From contig CAJUHZ010000013.1 of the NCBI GenBank assembly GCA_910585945.1, positions 1 to 64,000 of the forward strand: a stretch of 64,000 nt of DNA, written 5' to 3'. The notes under the pieces were generated by a model. It made no database searches and had not been told where the DNA came from. It worked only from the letters and a program-made list of their open reading frames with translations. The stretch's first letter is position 1, and every line of letters starts with the position of its first letter. The DNA comes from an uncultured Bilophila sp. (GTDB lineage Bacteria > Desulfobacterota > Desulfovibrionia > Desulfovibrionales > Desulfovibrionaceae). Positions 15,715 to 23,431 of this stretch are shown piece by piece. Made by a program: the position numbers and the translations under genes.

Positions 15715-15979
15715 GTAGCTCCGCGATACTATGATTGAAAAAATAAACATTGGATATTGTACATCCCTCTATTCGATACTGTTCATTCCCAAACTTTATA
15801 TTTCCATTGAATTTTGTTTTTGCATTAAAAATGTGTTTAGCAATCTTGATAGAATTTTGATCCATCCCCCATATCGAATAGGAACTGCTCCCCGTGCAGC
15901 TCCTATTCGGTTCTGGGGCGATATGTTCAAAGCTAATCACCGGGTTATCATCATAACCTTCAATAAAAATCTTGTTCAT
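15695..15979 (-). CDS. Hypothetical protein downstream of the repressor
   Basis: A 94-residue protein (MNKIFIEGYDDNPVISFEHI, YRIEGCTISNVYFFNHSIAELL) with beta-sheet character and no recognised motif. GGAG sits 5 nt before ATG 15979. It is AT-rich like the neighbouring tail of the 15055 gene, and lies 52 bp downstream of the repressor gene in the same direction, so it is probably expressed from the lysogen as a moron or immunity-linked gene. Confidence 0.6.
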   Translation of the reverse strand: MNKIFIEGYDDNPVISFEHIAPEPNRSCTGSSSYSIWGMDQNSIKIAKHIFNAKTKFNGNIKFGNEQYRIEGCTISNVYFFNHSIAELLIEWIE

Positions 15980-16031
15980 GAATACTCCACATGAATGATT
16001 GTACAGCCGCCCTTCAACTTTTCCGTGTGAA

Positions 16032-16463
16032 CTACGCACAGTTTTTATTTTGCCGGGGTTCGTCCGGCTTATTCATCCCTAATTGCTTATTCATCATTTC
16101 TTCTAATTTTTCTCCGATGGCTTCTGCTGCAATCAACTTTTTTTCAAGTTCGGCAGTCCTCTTCCTTTCGTTCTCCAGTTCCTGACGCAGCCGCTGATAT
16201 TCCGCCTCGGAGCATGGAGCGGTATTTTTGACTTCCGGGAATTTGATTTCCAGAACGCCAATTTTTTCAGGCAGGGCATGATTCCAAAGAATCTTGTCCA
16301 TTACAGGACCAATTTTTGACAAACTTGGGTCTCGCTCTCCTTTGATCCAGCGATTGAGCGTGTCATTCGGAATACCCAACGCTTTAGAGGCATGAAGGGT
16401 AACCCCGCCATGCTGCTTTTCAACAAAATCTCGCAAGATTTTCAGTGTTTCTTCGGCAAACAT
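16032..16463 (-). CDS. CI-like HTH repressor with coiled-coil C terminus
   Basis: A 143-residue protein. Residues 1-60 form an HTH (VTLHASKALGIPNDTLNRWIKGERDPSLSKI) of the Cro/CI or CVNH type, and residues 80-130 a strong coiled coil (RLRQELENERKRTAELEKKLIAAE) for dimerisation. There is no LexA-type peptidase domain, so induction would not be by RecA-stimulated self-cleavage. It is divergent from the Cro-like gene across shared TTCGGCA elements, and its own codons 2-4 contain another TTCGGCA copy. It is the likely lysogeny repressor. Confidence 0.8.
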   Translation of the reverse strand: MFAEETLKILRDFVEKQHGGVTLHASKALGIPNDTLNRWIKGERDPSLSKIGPVMDKILWNHALPEKIGVLEIKFPEVKNTAPCSEAEYQRLRQELENERKRTAELEKKLIAAEAIGEKLEEMMNKQLGMNKPDEPRQNKNCA

Positions 16464-16493
16464 GCTTTCTTTTGCCTCACATAATCTACATGC

Positions 16494-16548
16494 GTCAAAA
16501 ATTTTTTTGCCGAACAGTCTTGACTTTTCTTCGGCAACTGCCGAAAAT
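16494..16548. promoter_or_regulatory. Right operator and divergent promoter region
   Basis: Elements seen: GTCAAAAATT at 16494-16503 (identical to the left operator), TTGCCGAA at 16507-16514, and the palindrome TTCGGCA-AC-TGCCGAA at 16530-16545. A rightward -35 TTGACT (16520-16525) with 17-bp spacing would place a weak -10 (GAAAAT) at 16543-16548, inside the palindrome, so repressor binding would block it. Transcription would begin around 16555, at the start codon of the Cro-like gene. Confidence 0.65.
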
Positions 16549-16555
16549 TCATCCT

Positions 16556-16843
16556 ATGAAAACACCACACTCCCTCCTACGACAGGCATTGGATGCTCGC
16601 GGCATTTCCATAAACGAGGCCTGCAAGATGTCGGGCATCCGTTACGACACAATTTGGAAGCACTGCGAAGGAATGCGATCCATATCCGCTGAAATGGCCC
16701 TCCGATACGAGACGACGCTCAAAATCCCAAGGTCGGAACTCCGTCCTGATCTCTGGTCGGATGAAGACGGCTGTGACAAGCGCCAGACTTCCCATATCGC
16801 TGAGTCCAAGATTGTCCGCCCTTCGGCTGAAAAGGAATCATAA
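16556..16843 (+). CDS. Cro-like (YdaS-type) HTH regulator
   Basis: A 95-residue protein with an N-terminal HTH (LLRQALDARGISINEACKMSGIRYDTIWKH), then a basic-acidic tail. It sits directly right of the operator and opposes the CI-like gene, the classic Cro position. No ribosome site precedes ATG 16556, and the predicted transcription start is at about the same place, so it may be translated from a leaderless mRNA. The next gene begins 1 nt after its stop. Confidence 0.75.
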   Translation: MKTPHSLLRQALDARGISINEACKMSGIRYDTIWKHCEGMRSISAEMALRYETTLKIPRSELRPDLWSDEDGCDKRQTSHIAESKIVRPSAEKES

Positions 16844-16844
16844 T

Positions 16845-17315
16845 ATGGAGAGTGCTTCGCAGACCGTTACACGGCTGTTGAATCAAGCTTGCGCCCAGTA
16901 TCCCGGAGGACTGCGAGCCGTATTCACAGCAATCCGCGAGAAAGAGGGGGGCTCGGCGCGTTCCGAGTCAACATTTTATGCGGACTTGAATCCGAATCCT
17001 ACGAGCCAAGGGAAGCTCAAGGTGAAGGATTTTGTAGCCTGCATGGAAATCACGGGCAACGTAGATGCACTCCGGTACATGGTCTCCCTGTTTGGCTACA
17101 GCCTCACAAGTATTTCCTGTGTGGAGCCGGATGCGCCCACCGTTGAAGCCGAAATGCTTCAGGACTATCCGGCAGTTGTGGCCTTCCATGAGTCCGTACA
17201 AGCCTTCAAGCGTGGCGAGGCCGAATACGAGACTGTGCTTGCCCGCCTTGAGGGCGCCCTGCTTGACCTCCGGCAGACCGCAGCAATAGCCCGCCGCTCT
17301 GAAAAGAAAGAGTGA
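16845..17315 (+). CDS. CII/CP76-like phage regulatory protein
   Basis: A 156-residue protein. Residues 1-100 (QTVTRLLNQACAQYPGGL, FYADLNPNPTSQGKLKVKDF, MEITGNVDALRYM) resemble the phage CP76/CII-like regulator family, which acts on early phage promoters. A helical tail follows (about 105-150). AAAGGA precedes ATG 16845. The order repressor / cro / cII-like matches lambdoid switches. The assignment is from pattern and position. Confidence 0.6.
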   Translation: MESASQTVTRLLNQACAQYPGGLRAVFTAIREKEGGSARSESTFYADLNPNPTSQGKLKVKDFVACMEITGNVDALRYMVSLFGYSLTSISCVEPDAPTVEAEMLQDYPAVVAFHESVQAFKRGEAEYETVLARLEGALLDLRQTAAIARRSEKKE

Positions 17316-17332
17316 GCCAAGGGGGCACAATC

Positions 17333-17578
17333 ATGGGTGAAGCACATTGCCAGAAAGCCGTTTCTCTCCGCACGTCGCGAGTCGTTTACTACCGGCAGGT
17401 CGGCAACGCCAAGTCCGACTATGAAGTGTTCGACAGCGAGACCGGCGAAATGACACAACTGACTCCACGTCAGTTTGAAAATCAGTATGTGCCGGAATGG
17501 AAACTTCCGCCGCACATGCGCGCTCGCGCGGCGAGCGCTCTGTCGTGGTGGGACTGGAAAGCGCGGAGGGGCGCATGA
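17333..17578 (+). CDS. Small phage protein upstream of the methyltransferase
   Basis: An 81-residue protein (RVVYYRQVGNAKSDYEVFDSE, QFENQYVPEW, MRARAASALSWWDWK). The start at 17333 is preceded by AAGGGGGCACAATC; a GTG at 17312 was not preferred. It overlaps the methyltransferase start by ATGA, so the two are coupled. It may assist the methyltransferase, but this is only context. Confidence 0.6.
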   Translation: MGEAHCQKAVSLRTSRVVYYRQVGNAKSDYEVFDSETGEMTQLTPRQFENQYVPEWKLPPHMRARAASALSWWDWKARRGA

Positions 17579-19557
17579 GCGTGCGCTATCTTTCTCTCTG
17601 CTCCGGCATCGAAGCTGCAAGCGTGGCGTGGCAACCTCTCGGCTGGAAGCCAGTGGCCTTCGCAGAAATCGAACCTTTCCCCTGTGCCGTCCTCGCCTAC
17701 CATTACCCTGACGTGCCCAATCTTGGGGGCATGACGCAGATAGATTGTTCTCAATTCAAGGGGCAAGTGGATCTCCTTGTTGCAGGTACTCCATGCCAAG
17801 CCTTCTCCGTGGCCGGAGCGCGGCGTGGACTTGAGGATGAGCGCGGAAATTTAACCCTCAAACTCGTGGAAATTGCCAATGCAATCAGCCCAGCTTTCCT
17901 TGTTTGGGAAAATGTACCCGGTGTCCTCTCCATGCACGACAACGCCTTCGGGTGTTTCCTCGGCGCACTCGCGGGAAGCGATTTCCCCGCCGAACCCGGC
18001 ACAAAGCCTCTTGTGGGAAAAAGTAACAAATACTGGCGATGGGATAAGCGGGGTGAGCGACACATTCCAACGTGGCCCGCTGCGGGTGTCACTCTTGGAC
18101 CCGAAAGAGCAATCGCGTGGCGGACGCTTGATGCCCAATATTTCGGTCTGGCCCAACGCCGCCGCCGTGTCTTTGTTGTCGCATGTCCTCAAGGAGGGAT
18201 CCGTCCAGAGCAGATACTTTTTGAGTGGGAAGGCCTGCGCCGGGATACTCCGCCGAGCCGACAAACGCCGGAGGACATTGCCGGAACCCTTGAAGCGAGC
18301 CTTGGAAGAAGTCGTGGCGCGGGAACTGACCCCGGAGCCTGCTGTGTCGATGTCTGCCAATCCCTGACAGGCAGCTTTGGGGGCGGTGGACCAGACGACA
18401 ACAAGACCCAGGCTGGTTTTTACGCAGTCGTCTCGCCCCAAGTGGCCGGGACAATGAAAAGCAACGGGGGCAAGGCCGTTAGCTGGAAAAACAATGTGGA
18501 GATGGCGGCCGCCGGGTGCATGCTCCCATGCTCACAGTACGGCACTGTGGCGGCGTCGCTGACGGCAGAGGGCGCTGATGCTTCACCGTGTGCCGATAGA
18601 GGGCCAACCGTCCTGGCGGTGCGAACCGCGCAAACCTCATCCAACGGCAACGGCATTGCCCAAGAGGTTTCCCATACCCTCGACCGCACGAACGGGCAGG
18701 CGGTCATTGCCTTTCATGGCTCTCAAGACCCTGATGTATCCGGTGAAATCGCTCACCCGTGCGGGCGGAATCACGGCGCGGAAACCTGTATCTGCTACGC
18801 CCCGGAAATCGTCAGGCAGGCAATGTCCTCGAAGTGGGAGAAAGGCACGAGCGGCCCGGCGGGAGATGAACATCATAATTTGGTGGGCTGCATGGCCTTC
18901 GCCCAAAATTCCCGTGATGAAGTGCGGCTGCAAGGCGGCGACGGGCAGATAAGCGGCGCGCTCGCCACAGATGATGGTATGAAACAGAGAACCTATGTTG
19001 CCATCGCCCAGAACTCCCAGTCCGTTTTCAGCACTTCCGGGAATGGAGTTTGGCGAGAGGGCATCGGCCCGCTACGAGCGCGAGAGCAGGATAGCCATGA
19101 GAATCTATGCCTCGCCTTCGCTGAAAGGGGACGCGCGGAAGGCCGAACGCTCGAATATCTCGAAGAACAGGCCTACTGCCTGATGAATCCCGGCAGCGGC
19201 GGCCGCACTCATTCGCGTCAGATAATGACGCCGCAACTTCAGGTACGCCGCCTCACCCCGCGCGAGTGCGAACGCCTTCAGGGCTTCCCCGACGACTACA
19301 CGGCAGTCCCTTACCGAATCCACAAATTGCCCAAACGAATCGTACTGCGTTCCTATCGGCGCTACCTCCGCAGAATGGCGCGGCAATGCAAAGAACCGCT
19401 CTCTTTCGCAGATACCCTCAAGTGCGCCGATGGCCCAAGGTACAAGGCTATCGGAAACAGCATGGCGGTCAATGTCATGCGCTGGATAGGCCAGAGGATA
19501 GCGCAGGCCATGGCCGCGCAAAAACAAAATGCAAAGAATGGGAGGAACCATGCCTGA
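17575..19557 (+). CDS. DNA (cytosine-5) methyltransferase with large repetitive TRD insert
   Basis: A 660-residue C5 methyltransferase that transfers a methyl group from SAM to cytosine. Seen: motif I YLSLCSGIEAASVAW (5-19), motif IV GTPCQAFS with catalytic C74, motif VI WENVPG (111-116), motif VIII AQRRRRVFVVA near 200, and motifs IX-X (RRLTPRECERLQGFPDDY near 565, GNSMAV near 635). Between motifs VIII and IX lies a target-recognition region of over 300 residues made of degenerate repeats (GTMKSNGG, ASLTAEGA, HTLDRTNGQ, GALATDDG). Most C5 enzymes have 80-150 residues there. No cognate restriction gene is visible, so it is probably a protective orphan enzyme. The start overlaps the upstream stop (ATGA) after GGAGGGG. 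Confidence 0.93.
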   Translation: MSVRYLSLCSGIEAASVAWQPLGWKPVAFAEIEPFPCAVLAYHYPDVPNLGGMTQIDCSQFKGQVDLLVAGTPCQAFSVAGARRGLEDERGNLTLKLVEIANAISPAFLVWENVPGVLSMHDNAFGCFLGALAGSDFPAEPGTKPLVGKSNKYWRWDKRGERHIPTWPAAGVTLGPERAIAWRTLDAQYFGLAQRRRRVFVVACPQGGIRPEQILFEWEGLRRDTPPSRQTPEDIAGTLEASLGRSRGAGTDPGACCVDVCQSLTGSFGGGGPDDNKTQAGFYAVVSPQVAGTMKSNGGKAVSWKNNVEMAAAGCMLPCSQYGTVAASLTAEGADASPCADRGPTVLAVRTAQTSSNGNGIAQEVSHTLDRTNGQAVIAFHGSQDPDVSGEIAHPCGRNHGAETCICYAPEIVRQAMSSKWEKGTSGPAGDEHHNLVGCMAFAQNSRDEVRLQGGDGQISGALATDDGMKQRTYVAIAQNSQSVFSTSGNGVWREGIGPLRAREQDSHENLCLAFAERGRAEGRTLEYLEEQAYCLMNPGSGGRTHSRQIMTPQLQVRRLTPRECERLQGFPDDYTAVPYRIHKLPKRIVLRSYRRYLRRMARQCKEPLSFADTLKCADGPRYKAIGNSMAVNVMRWIGQRIAQAMAAQKQNAKNGRNHA

Positions 19558-20158
19558 ACAACAATACGGAAAGCGGACCTGCCTTCAGTGCGGGCACGAA
19601 TTTGAGGCCAGCTACCCGGCGCAACTCACCTGCTCCGAAAAATGCGCTCTGGAGCGCCGCCGCGAACAGGGACGCCAGTCTGACGCCCTCTCCAGAGCCA
19701 GGAACAAAAACCTGCTGACCTCGCTGGATGAAGCGTGGGCCGAACTGGAGTGGCTCAACTGCCGGTATGAAGCCCGGCGCGGAGAGACGGGGGCGCTGAT
19801 GATGGCCATGTGCGCCGCCCATGCCCTAGAAATGAAGAAACTGAAGGCGGAACTGGACGCGCTCCGTCCGGCGTCCGCCGAACCCGCCCCGGCGGAAGAA
19901 AAGGCTCCCGCCTCTGCCGCCGTGATCGACACGAGCGATTGGGATTTCTGCAAGCGGATGAATCTGCGGGCGCGGCATCTCCCCTGCGGCGAGCGCGAAG
20001 AATGCCAAGGCTGTGAAAGGATACGCCCTCTGGTTCTTGAGCCCGGCGACAAGGTGTGTGCGAAGTGCAAACAGGTATTCACGCCGAAAGCTCCCGCGCA
20101 GAAATACTGCTCGAAAAGCTGTCAGGTAGAGGCGGCCAGGGTGAAGTGTAAGAAATAG
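19550..20158 (+). CDS. Phage protein with terminal zinc fingers and coiled coil
   Basis: A 202-residue protein with an N-terminal FCS-type finger (CLQCG...CSEKC, about 11-30), a central coiled coil (about 50-105), an Ala/Pro linker and two more Cys groups near the C terminus (CGEREECQGC; CAKCK...YCSKSC). The duplicated CxxC...C(S)xxC modules at both ends suggest DNA- or protein-binding zinc fingers. GGGAGGAACC precedes the start, which lies inside the 3' end of the methyltransferase gene. Role unknown. Confidence 0.6.
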   Translation: MPEQQYGKRTCLQCGHEFEASYPAQLTCSEKCALERRREQGRQSDALSRARNKNLLTSLDEAWAELEWLNCRYEARRGETGALMMAMCAAHALEMKKLKAELDALRPASAEPAPAEEKAPASAAVIDTSDWDFCKRMNLRARHLPCGEREECQGCERIRPLVLEPGDKVCAKCKQVFTPKAPAQKYCSKSCQVEAARVKCKK

Positions 20159-20160
20159 AA

Positions 20161-20182
20161 AAGCCCGGCTGCAACCGGGCTT
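20161..20182 (+). terminator. Possible weak terminator hairpin
   Basis: AAGCCCGG pairs with CCGGGCTT around CTGCAA just after the zinc-finger gene. No T-run follows, so termination is doubtful; it may be an RNA processing or mRNA-stability hairpin within the rightward operon. Confidence 0.35.
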
Positions 20183-20221
20183 GATCGGCGTGAAGCCGAA
20201 CAAAAACAGAACGAGGCAATT

Positions 20222-20854
20222 ATGAATCAGAGTAGAAACAAAGTCAAATGCTACCCCCGACTTTTGACGGGAGAAATGGTTCGCGCCGTTCTTTCCGGCC
20301 ACAAAACCGCGACACGCTGGCCGTTACGCAGGCAGCCTGTGGAGGACGTGGCCAAAAGAAAAGGGGAATGGGTGTGGGAGGATGTGGACGGCAACATCTT
20401 TCCCGCCCCGGTGCGGCCGGGCGATGTGATATGGGTGCGGGAAACGTGGTCACAGGACGATCCGAGTATCCCCCCGGCTTATCGGGCGGACGGATGCGAT
20501 TGGTGTGGATACCCTTGGACCGACGAAGCTCTGACGGGGATCAAATGGCGACCCGCTATTCACATGCCCCAGAGGATCGCCCGCGTTTTCCTGTTCGTGG
20601 ATAAATTGCGGCTCGTGCAGGTTGGGGACATTACGGAAGAAGAGGCAAAGTCCGAAGGCTTCGCCCCCGTAGGCAAGCCCCTGGTGAAAAACGGGCGAGG
20701 CATGAAAATCATCTCCGCACGCGAGCAGTTCATCGAACTGTGGGACACGCTCTACAGCGCACGAAAGAAAGGGTTTCCCGACAACCCCTATGTCTGGGCG
20801 GCAGATTTCCACCTGATTTCCAGGGACGAAGCAAGGGAGGTGTGCCGTGGCTGA
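20222..20854 (+). CDS. ASCH-like phage protein (paralog of the gene at 4775)
   Basis: A 210-residue relative of the leftward protein at 4775-5377, with the same motif order: SGHKTATRWP (about 25-34), RPGDVIWVRETW, IKWRPAIHMPQRIARV, GDITEEEAKSEGF and a C-terminal LWDTLYS...NPYVWAADF. ASCH-like domains are predicted to bind RNA or other nucleic acids. Two divergent copies in one phage, one in each early operon, suggest distinct targets. It overlaps the next gene by 8 bp. Confidence 0.7.
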   Translation: MNQSRNKVKCYPRLLTGEMVRAVLSGHKTATRWPLRRQPVEDVAKRKGEWVWEDVDGNIFPAPVRPGDVIWVRETWSQDDPSIPPAYRADGCDWCGYPWTDEALTGIKWRPAIHMPQRIARVFLFVDKLRLVQVGDITEEEAKSEGFAPVGKPLVKNGRGMKIISAREQFIELWDTLYSARKKGFPDNPYVWAADFHLISRDEAREVCRG

Positions 20855-21908
20855 CGATATACGCTTTTCGGTCAATTTCTGGCAGCACCCGAAAACGATC
20901 AAGCTCACACGCAAAGGCGGCCTTGAGGCCGTGCGCAGCCTGCAAATTCTGTGGTGTTTCTGCGCCCAGGAACGCACAGACGGCATTTTGTCCGGCATGG
21001 ACGTTGACGACATCGAGATCGCCGCCGACTGGCGGGGCGAGCCGGGCAGGCTGATTGAACTGCTGTTGAATGGCAACTGGCTTGAACATCTCCAAGACGG
21101 CACATACGCTCTGCATGGCTGGGAAGAGCGGCAGGCATATGTCAGCAAGAGGAAACTCCGCCAGGAGCAGGCAAAGGCCGCTGCTGAAAAACGTTGGCAG
21201 GAGAAGCGCGGCGTACAACCGGCAATGCCTGACGATGCGATGAGCAATGCTGATGGTATGCGGTCAGCATCGGAACCCCATGCCGACAGCAATGCTGATT
21301 CATGCGAACAGCATTGCGGTCAGCATGAAACGGCAATGCTCACCCATGCTCACCGCAATGCCCCTCTTCCTGATCCTCTTCCTGATCCTGAAGAAAATAC
21401 AAAGAACAGCATAGAGAGATCTAAGAACCTAGATCGCGCGCGTGCGCGTAGGGTGTCGCAGGCTGTTGTTTCCGGGACGGATTTTCCCGTTTTGCCGGAT
21501 TCTCCCCTGTCGCCACCCCCGGAACCCTGCACAGGAACCGGCAACGAGCCGTCGCTTGAGTTTCTCGAACTCCGGGCCGCGTACTCCGAGCGCGTGCGCT
21601 CCGAAGGCGAAATGACCGGATTCATCGAGTACAAGCAGGCAAAGGCCGCTCGCGACTGGCCCGGCCTCAACGCCATTCTGGACGACATCGACAAGCGGCT
21701 GACGGCAGGACTGTTTCACACGAACTACGGCCCGTCGCTGAGAAAATACCTCACCGAACGCTACTGGAAAGCGCCCATTCGGCCTCTTACATCGCCCCGC
21801 GCGCCGCAAGGGCGAGCGCGTGACGCCCCCGGCCAAACCCTGACGGAACGCAATGCGGCAACGGCACGGCAGGTACTCGCGGAACTGGAGGCGGAACATG
21901 GCGACTGA
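20847..21908 (+). CDS. Phage replication initiator (lambda O-like)
   Basis: A 353-residue protein whose N-terminal 115 residues (DIRFSVNFWQHPKTIKLTRKGG, LQILWCFCAQERTDG, DDIEIAADWRG) look like the winged-helix DNA-binding domain of phage replisome organisers. A low-complexity middle (about 125-200) is encoded by the repeat cluster at 21220-21362, and a C-terminal domain (about 225-300, LELRAAYSERVRSEGEM, KYLTERYWK) would contact the helicase loader. The layout mirrors lambda O, which carries the origin inside its gene. GGGAGGTGTGCC lies upstream of the start near the 3' end of the ASCH gene. Confidence 0.65.
   Translation: MADDIRFSVNFWQHPKTIKLTRKGGLEAVRSLQILWCFCAQERTDGILSGMDVDDIEIAADWRGEPGRLIELLLNGNWLEHLQDGTYALHGWEERQAYVSKRKLRQEQAKAAAEKRWQEKRGVQPAMPDDAMSNADGMRSASEPHADSNADSCEQHCGQHETAMLTHAHRNAPLPDPLPDPEENTKNSIERSKNLDRARARRVSQAVVSGTDFPVLPDSPLSPPPEPCTGTGNEPSLEFLELRAAYSERVRSEGEMTGFIEYKQAKAARDWPGLNAILDDIDKRLTAGLFHTNYGPSLRKYLTERYWKAPIRPLTSPRAPQGRARDAPGQTLTERNAATARQVLAELEAEHGD
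21220..21362. repeat. Iteron-like repeat cluster, candidate phage origin
   Basis: GCAATGCTGAT-type units recur at 21243 and 21289, GCGGTCAGCAT at 21260 and 21316, and CGGCAATGC at 21220 and 21331. GCAATGCTG (21290-21298) and CAGCATTGC (21309-21317) form a perfect 9-bp inverted repeat. An A-rich stretch follows at 21388-21430. Repeats in the middle of an O-like gene beside an AT-rich segment resemble lambda ori. Confidence 0.55.
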
Positions 21909-22488
21909 ACTTGAACGCAAGACAACGGCTGTCGGGGCAATCGCTGAAAACTTCGGCAAGGAAATCTCGCCGGGATTGCTGAAAATCTGGCTGCGTCTGC
22001 TGGCCGGATATACGCCGGAGCAGGTGGAAATCGGGGCCGTGCGCGTGATTGAAACCTACGCCTACAAGACCATGCCGCCGTATGCCGTTTTGCGGGAGGC
22101 CATTGAGGAAGCCGCGGGAGCGGGTCCGCAAGCGGCGGAACTGAAAGCGGCGGCGGAATGGACATGTCTGCAAGAATCCGTGGCGCGTTGTGGCCGCTAT
22201 GCCCCGCCTGAGCACATGCACCCGACAACCGCCCATGTGGTGGGCGTCATGGGCGGGTGGCAGGCCGTGTGCGCATGGGAAACCCGGTATCTGGACCTGA
22301 AGCGCCGGGAGTTTGTGGATTTGTGGACGCAGGCGGACGGCAAGGCGGATGTGCTGGCCCTGGGAGCAGCCGGGGTTCAGAGAGCCATCGCACAAACCCG
22401 CGGCGGCTTTGTGCGCGTGGGCATGGCCCTACCCGGCGGCCTCAAGGCGTTGAGCGAAACCGGAAAACAAGGAGTTCTTGAGTCATGA
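21898..22488 (+). CDS. Replication protein, possible helicase loader (P-like)
   Basis: A 196-residue mostly helical protein. Residues 10-60 (AIAENFGKEISPGLLKIWLRLLAGYTPEQV, VRVIETYAYKTMPPYAVLREAI) match the pattern of small phage proteins that follow O-like initiators and recruit or load the host replicative helicase. The start lies within the last codons of the O-like gene, giving coupled translation. The P-like role is inferred from position and fold pattern; there is no ATPase motif, so it is not a DnaC-type loader. Confidence 0.5.
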   Translation: MATELERKTTAVGAIAENFGKEISPGLLKIWLRLLAGYTPEQVEIGAVRVIETYAYKTMPPYAVLREAIEEAAGAGPQAAELKAAAEWTCLQESVARCGRYAPPEHMHPTTAHVVGVMGGWQAVCAWETRYLDLKRREFVDLWTQADGKADVLALGAAGVQRAIAQTRGGFVRVGMALPGGLKALSETGKQGVLES

Positions 22489-22916
22489 TTGCGTTTATTC
22501 TCCCCGTCATCCCCACAGCCCAGGCGCGCGCCCGGCACGGCGTGGTCAACGGCCACAGCATGACGTTCAAATCCGGCGAGCAACGCGCCAACGAGCAAAC
22601 CCTGGACGCCCTGCTTGCGCCTCACGCCCCCGCCGCGCCTCTGGACGGCGGCGTGGTATTGGAGTTCAGGGCAGTGTTCCCGCCGCCGAAAAGCGCGAGC
22701 AAAAAGGCGCGGGAGGCCATGCTGCGCGGCGTCGAACCGCACACGAAAAAGCCCGATTTGGACAATCTGACAAAGCAGCTCAAGGACGCCATGACCCGGC
22801 TGCAATTCTGGCGTGACGACAGGCAGGTGGTGCGGATTGTCTGCGAAAAGCGGTATGGCGAACGGGGACGATGGGAAGTCCGTCTTTGGGAAGAGCCGAA
22901 AGTCGAGCTATCGTAA
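22485..22916 (+). CDS. rusA: RusA-family Holliday junction resolvase
   Basis: A 143-residue endonuclease that would cut Holliday junctions during phage recombination. The family block KKPDLDNLTKQLKDAM (89-103) supplies D91 and D93, and FWRDDRQV supplies D111/D112, the metal-binding acidic residues of RusA. An N-terminal strand (MIAFILPVIP) is typical. Its start overlaps the upstream stop (ATGA). Position after replication genes fits phages that carry rus in the early right operon. Confidence 0.9.
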   Translation: MIAFILPVIPTAQARARHGVVNGHSMTFKSGEQRANEQTLDALLAPHAPAAPLDGGVVLEFRAVFPPPKSASKKAREAMLRGVEPHTKKPDLDNLTKQLKDAMTRLQFWRDDRQVVRIVCEKRYGERGRWEVRLWEEPKVELS

Positions 22917-22944
22917 CTCACAAAAAACAGAAAAGGAGCATGTC

Positions 22945-23235
22945 ATGAAAAAGCAGGACTTGATTGCAAAAGCTGCGGCGGAAACAAAAGAACACGGGCG
23001 ACCGCTGACTCAGGCAGATATGGAAGTGGCCCTGGACGCGCTGTGCAAAGTGGCCTCCGCCGAACTGCTGGATGGTGGGGAGGTTGCGCTGCCGGGCCTC
23101 GGCAAGCTGAAAGTCAAAGAGGTTGCCGCCCGGCAAGGGCGCAACCCTCGAACCGGCGAGAGCATTGCGCTTCCCGCATCACGGAAAGTGGTGTTCAGCA
23201 TGGGCAAGGAACTGAAAGAAGCTCTAAACCCGTAA
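22945..23235 (+). CDS. HU/IHF-family DNA-binding protein
   Basis: A 96-residue histone-like protein. It begins MKKQDLIAKAAAE and carries the conserved beta-arm core GEVALPGLGKLKVKEVAARQGRNPRTGE (GLGKL...RxGRNPxTGE), which bends DNA as a dimer. AAAAGGAGCATGTC precedes ATG 22945. In a phage it could aid packaging, integration or replication by bending DNA. Confidence 0.93.
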   Translation: MKKQDLIAKAAAETKEHGRPLTQADMEVALDALCKVASAELLDGGEVALPGLGKLKVKEVAARQGRNPRTGESIALPASRKVVFSMGKELKEALNP

Positions 23236-23431
23236 TTCGTGCGTCCCGCGCGGTTCCTCTCAAGCAAGGACCCCGCGAGAGCCATACAAAACCATACGTT
23301 TTTTCTGTGTACGGCGTCAGTCTGGCGAAGCAAAAAAATGCCTCGAACTCTATATCTGGCAGATATGGGCAGAAATTTCTTGCCGCAAAAATAGCCCATG
23401 TGGATTCTGGGCAAAAAAGGAGAGTGTTTTC

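Noticed and set aside
21220..21362. CRISPR array
   Set aside because: Repeats are short, irregularly spaced and inverted as well as direct, and lie inside a coding gene; there are no spacers of constant length or cas genes.
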